Origin: Pseudomonadota bacterium
GTDB lineage: Bacteria; Myxococcota; Bradymonadia; UBA4248
Length of the DNA stretch: 7,473 nucleotides
Assembly (NCBI GenBank): GCA_017613855.1
Contig: JAGACY010000441.1
Location: 1-7,473, forward strand
Direction of reading: 5' to 3'
The notes beneath the pieces are model-generated. The model was not told where the DNA came from, made no database searches, and saw only the letters and a list, made by a program, of their open reading frames with translations. Every line of letters starts with the position of its first letter. Within the stretch, counting starts at the first letter, position 1. The position numbers were made by a program, and so were the translations under genes. This document shows, one piece after another, positions 6,358 through 7,473 of the stretch.

Positions 6358-6504
6358 TCATTCGGTATTCTGAGTTGATTCCTGCTGATTTGCAGATTCA
6401 TCCGGTTTTGGAGAGTCTTCCGTGGATGTATCTGCGATTGCCTTGGTTTTGGGTCGCAGCATGCTTGCAAACCAAGAGATGAGCCATGCAATGAGCCGGT
6501 GCAG
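6358..6504 (-). other. Open frame continuing in phase after the grpE stop (possible read-through extension or small gene)
   Basis: Directly after the grpE TGA (6505-6507) the same frame stays open for 48 codons and ends at TGA (6358-6360), 5 nt before the terminator. The predicted peptide starts with a hydrophobic, aromatic helix (LHRLIAWLISWFASMLRPK) and continues with a polar Ser/Thr/Glu/Pro-rich tail ending in QQESTQNTE. The first possible ATG is only at codon 15 (6460-6462); before it, a start would need CTG or another rare codon. The amino-acid pattern (membrane-type helix then disordered tail) and the tight fit to the terminator suggest it is or was coding. Options are UGA read-through, a non-ATG small gene, or a decayed C-terminal extension. 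Confidence 0.35.
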
Positions 6505-7227
6505 TCATGATGGATTCTTGACGACAATGACCCTTGCATGGCGAAGAATATCGCCATTTTCATACATGAAACCGCGCCTTTCGACGTGCATGATCGTGTT
6601 ATTTTCCATGGCAGGATTGGGAATTGTAGCAATTGCCTCGTGCCGGTTGGCATCGAATTTCTGGCCGACGTCATCGACCGGTTTGACATTGAACGTCGCA
6701 AGACATTTGTCCATCTGCTGAATCAGCGAATTAAAGCCTTCATACCAGGGGCCTTCCTTTTCGGGGAGGTTTTGCAGTGCTCTTTCGGCATTGTCATACA
6801 CATCGAGCCATGCACCAATGACGCGCTTACGCTCGAGTTTTCGGACATCATCCTGTTCTTTGGATGTTCTTTTGCGATAGTTGTCAAAATCGGCAGCCAA
6901 CCGTCGGTAGGCATCTTTCCAATCGACTTCGGCAGGCTTGTCTTCTTCGGCGGGTTTGTTGTCGTCGGCAGGTTTGTCATCTCCGGCTTTGTCCGAGGAA
7001 GCCTCTTCGGAGGATTCTTCGTCCCGGGGTGTGTCAGAATCCTCTGATTGCTCATTCCTGGCATCCTGTTCGGCGATTTCTTCGTCCGTCATGATTTCAG
7101 GTTCAATGGCATCGGAAGCATCCTCAGCATTGACGTCATTTTCGTTGACTTCGGCTTTGGTTTCTTCGGTGTCTGCATTGACGGGGATTTTTTGAGCTGT
7201 TTCAGAATTTGGATTCATTTCGGGCAT
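6505..7227 (-). CDS. grpE: Nucleotide exchange factor GrpE
   Basis: GrpE releases ADP from DnaK and so resets the Hsp70 cycle in the cytoplasm. The 240-aa product has an acidic, disordered N-terminal extension (about 1-102, rich in Glu, Asp, Pro and Ser, with KPADDNKPAEEDKPAE at 85-100). The conserved core follows: the long helix with AADFDNYRKRTSKEQ (111-125), LDVYDNAERAL (141-151), then the beta-domain motifs FDANRHEAI (191-199) and GFMYENGDILRHARVIVVK (219-237). E. coli GrpE is 197 aa, so the excess is mainly in the N-terminal tail. The ATG at 7225-7227 has AAGGA about 10 nt upstream. An open extension to 7311 is discarded because it does not resemble GrpE. No dnaK or hrcA is in the window. 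Confidence 0.95.
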   Translation of the reverse strand: MPEMNPNSETAQKIPVNADTEETKAEVNENDVNAEDASDAIEPEIMTDEEIAEQDARNEQSEDSDTPRDEESSEEASSDKAGDDKPADDNKPAEEDKPAEVDWKDAYRRLAADFDNYRKRTSKEQDDVRKLERKRVIGAWLDVYDNAERALQNLPEKEGPWYEGFNSLIQQMDKCLATFNVKPVDDVGQKFDANRHEAIATIPNPAMENNTIMHVERRGFMYENGDILRHARVIVVKNPS

Positions 7228-7299
7228 GATGCTGTTTTCCTTATGACTAATAATGGTAACAAAGCCCGCACCAGTGGTTTCTGGTCCAGGCAAACAGTG

Positions 7300-7328
7300 A
7301 GAGTTAAACACCAGGCAGAAATAGTCAA
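7300..7328 (-). promoter_or_regulatory. Possible grpE promoter
   Basis: On the minus strand TTGACT (7323-7328, 5/6 match to the -35 consensus) lies about 95 nt upstream of the grpE ATG. At 16-17 nt spacing the -10 candidates (TAACTC or AACTCT at 7300-7306) are poor. No sigma-32-type CTTGAA/CCCCAT pair is seen. A small hairpin ACCAG/CTGGT (loop AAACCA) sits in the leader. Confidence 0.25.
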
Positions 7329-7344
7329 GTCTTATTCACTGACA

Positions 7345-7434
7345 CAATTCGCAATTCGCAATTCGCAGTTAGCAGTTAGCAGTTAGCAGTTAGCAGTTAG
7401 CAGTTGTAATGACTTACTCAAAAAAAGTCTAAAG
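7345..7434. repeat. Two-type heptamer array at the right edge
   Basis: Three perfect CAATTCG units (7345-7365) pass directly into five perfect CAGTTAG units (7366-7400). These are followed by CAGTTG, TAATGACTTACT and AAGTCTAAAG (7425-7434). Read as reverse complement, this order (heptamers, a CAATTG-like end, leader, AAGTCTAAAG) matches block 3 at the left edge. It therefore looks like an inverted and diverged member of the same repeat family. It lies upstream of grpE and encodes nothing visible. Confidence 0.8.
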
Positions 7435-7473
7435 GAGCTGGGCACTTGAGCTTTAGAGGCAGTGAATAGTGAA

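Noticed and set aside
6505..6507. Selenocysteine or genetic-code change at the grpE UGA
   Set aside because: No SECIS-like hairpin follows directly, the GrpE core is complete before the UGA, and the next UGA (6358-6360) must act as a stop just before the terminator.
6400..6508. 36-codon ATG frame overlapping the grpE stop as ATGA
   Set aside because: The overlap is suggestive of coupling, but the peptide has no protein-like pattern, whereas the grpE-phase frame over the same DNA does.
6297..6701. 134-codon minus-strand frame overlapping the grpE 3' end
   Set aside because: It is out of phase with grpE, runs through the terminator, and has no start signal.

Overview
The window looks like chromosomal DNA from a Gram-negative bacterium with a moderate GC content. 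The evidence is a MurE of the meso-diaminopimelate type, three proteins with lipoprotein signal peptides, and GrpE and J-domain chaperones. A secreted lipoprotein built from regular C-x5-C-x5-C-x4-C modules is a style common in Myxococcota/Bradymonadota-like (former deltaproteobacterial) genomes. That lineage guess is weak and rests only on protein style.

Layout from left to right. Positions 1-214 hold no gene but three related repeat blocks. Each has a shared leader followed by its own heptanucleotide tandem array. Next comes a two-gene minus-strand lipoprotein operon: a 397-aa lipoprotein with helical/Sel1-like repeats (621-1814), then a 131-aa small lipoprotein resembling the DUF6694 type (215-610). 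It is read from a good sigma-70-like promoter at 1874-1901. The divergent gap (1815-2364) holds a cluster of strong hairpins and a MITE-like element of about 215 bp with 12-bp terminal inverted repeats and 7-bp flanking direct repeats. murE (2365-3894, plus) follows with a TTG start behind a strong Shine-Dalgarno site, away from any visible dcw cluster. A Cys-rich surface lipoprotein (3958-4848, plus) comes next and ends in a strong terminator that may work in both directions.

The right half is a minus-strand chaperone region. grpE (6505-7227) is followed by an in-frame open stretch of 48 codons after its UGA stop, then by a terminator. A separately transcribed class B J-domain protein (5172-6158) lies beyond it. 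The gap between the J-protein and the Cys-rich gene contains a highly structured element of nested inverted repeats. The right edge (7345-7434) carries another heptamer array, which looks like an inverted, diverged copy of the left-edge repeat family.

Functionally, GrpE is the nucleotide-exchange factor and the J-protein the ATPase-stimulating co-chaperone of DnaK; dnaK itself is not in the window. MurE adds diaminopimelate to peptidoglycan precursors. The three lipoproteins are envelope proteins of unknown role. No complete novel system is evident. The most unusual signals are the heptamer repeat family, the open frame after the grpE stop, the MITE-like element and the structured element after the J-protein gene.
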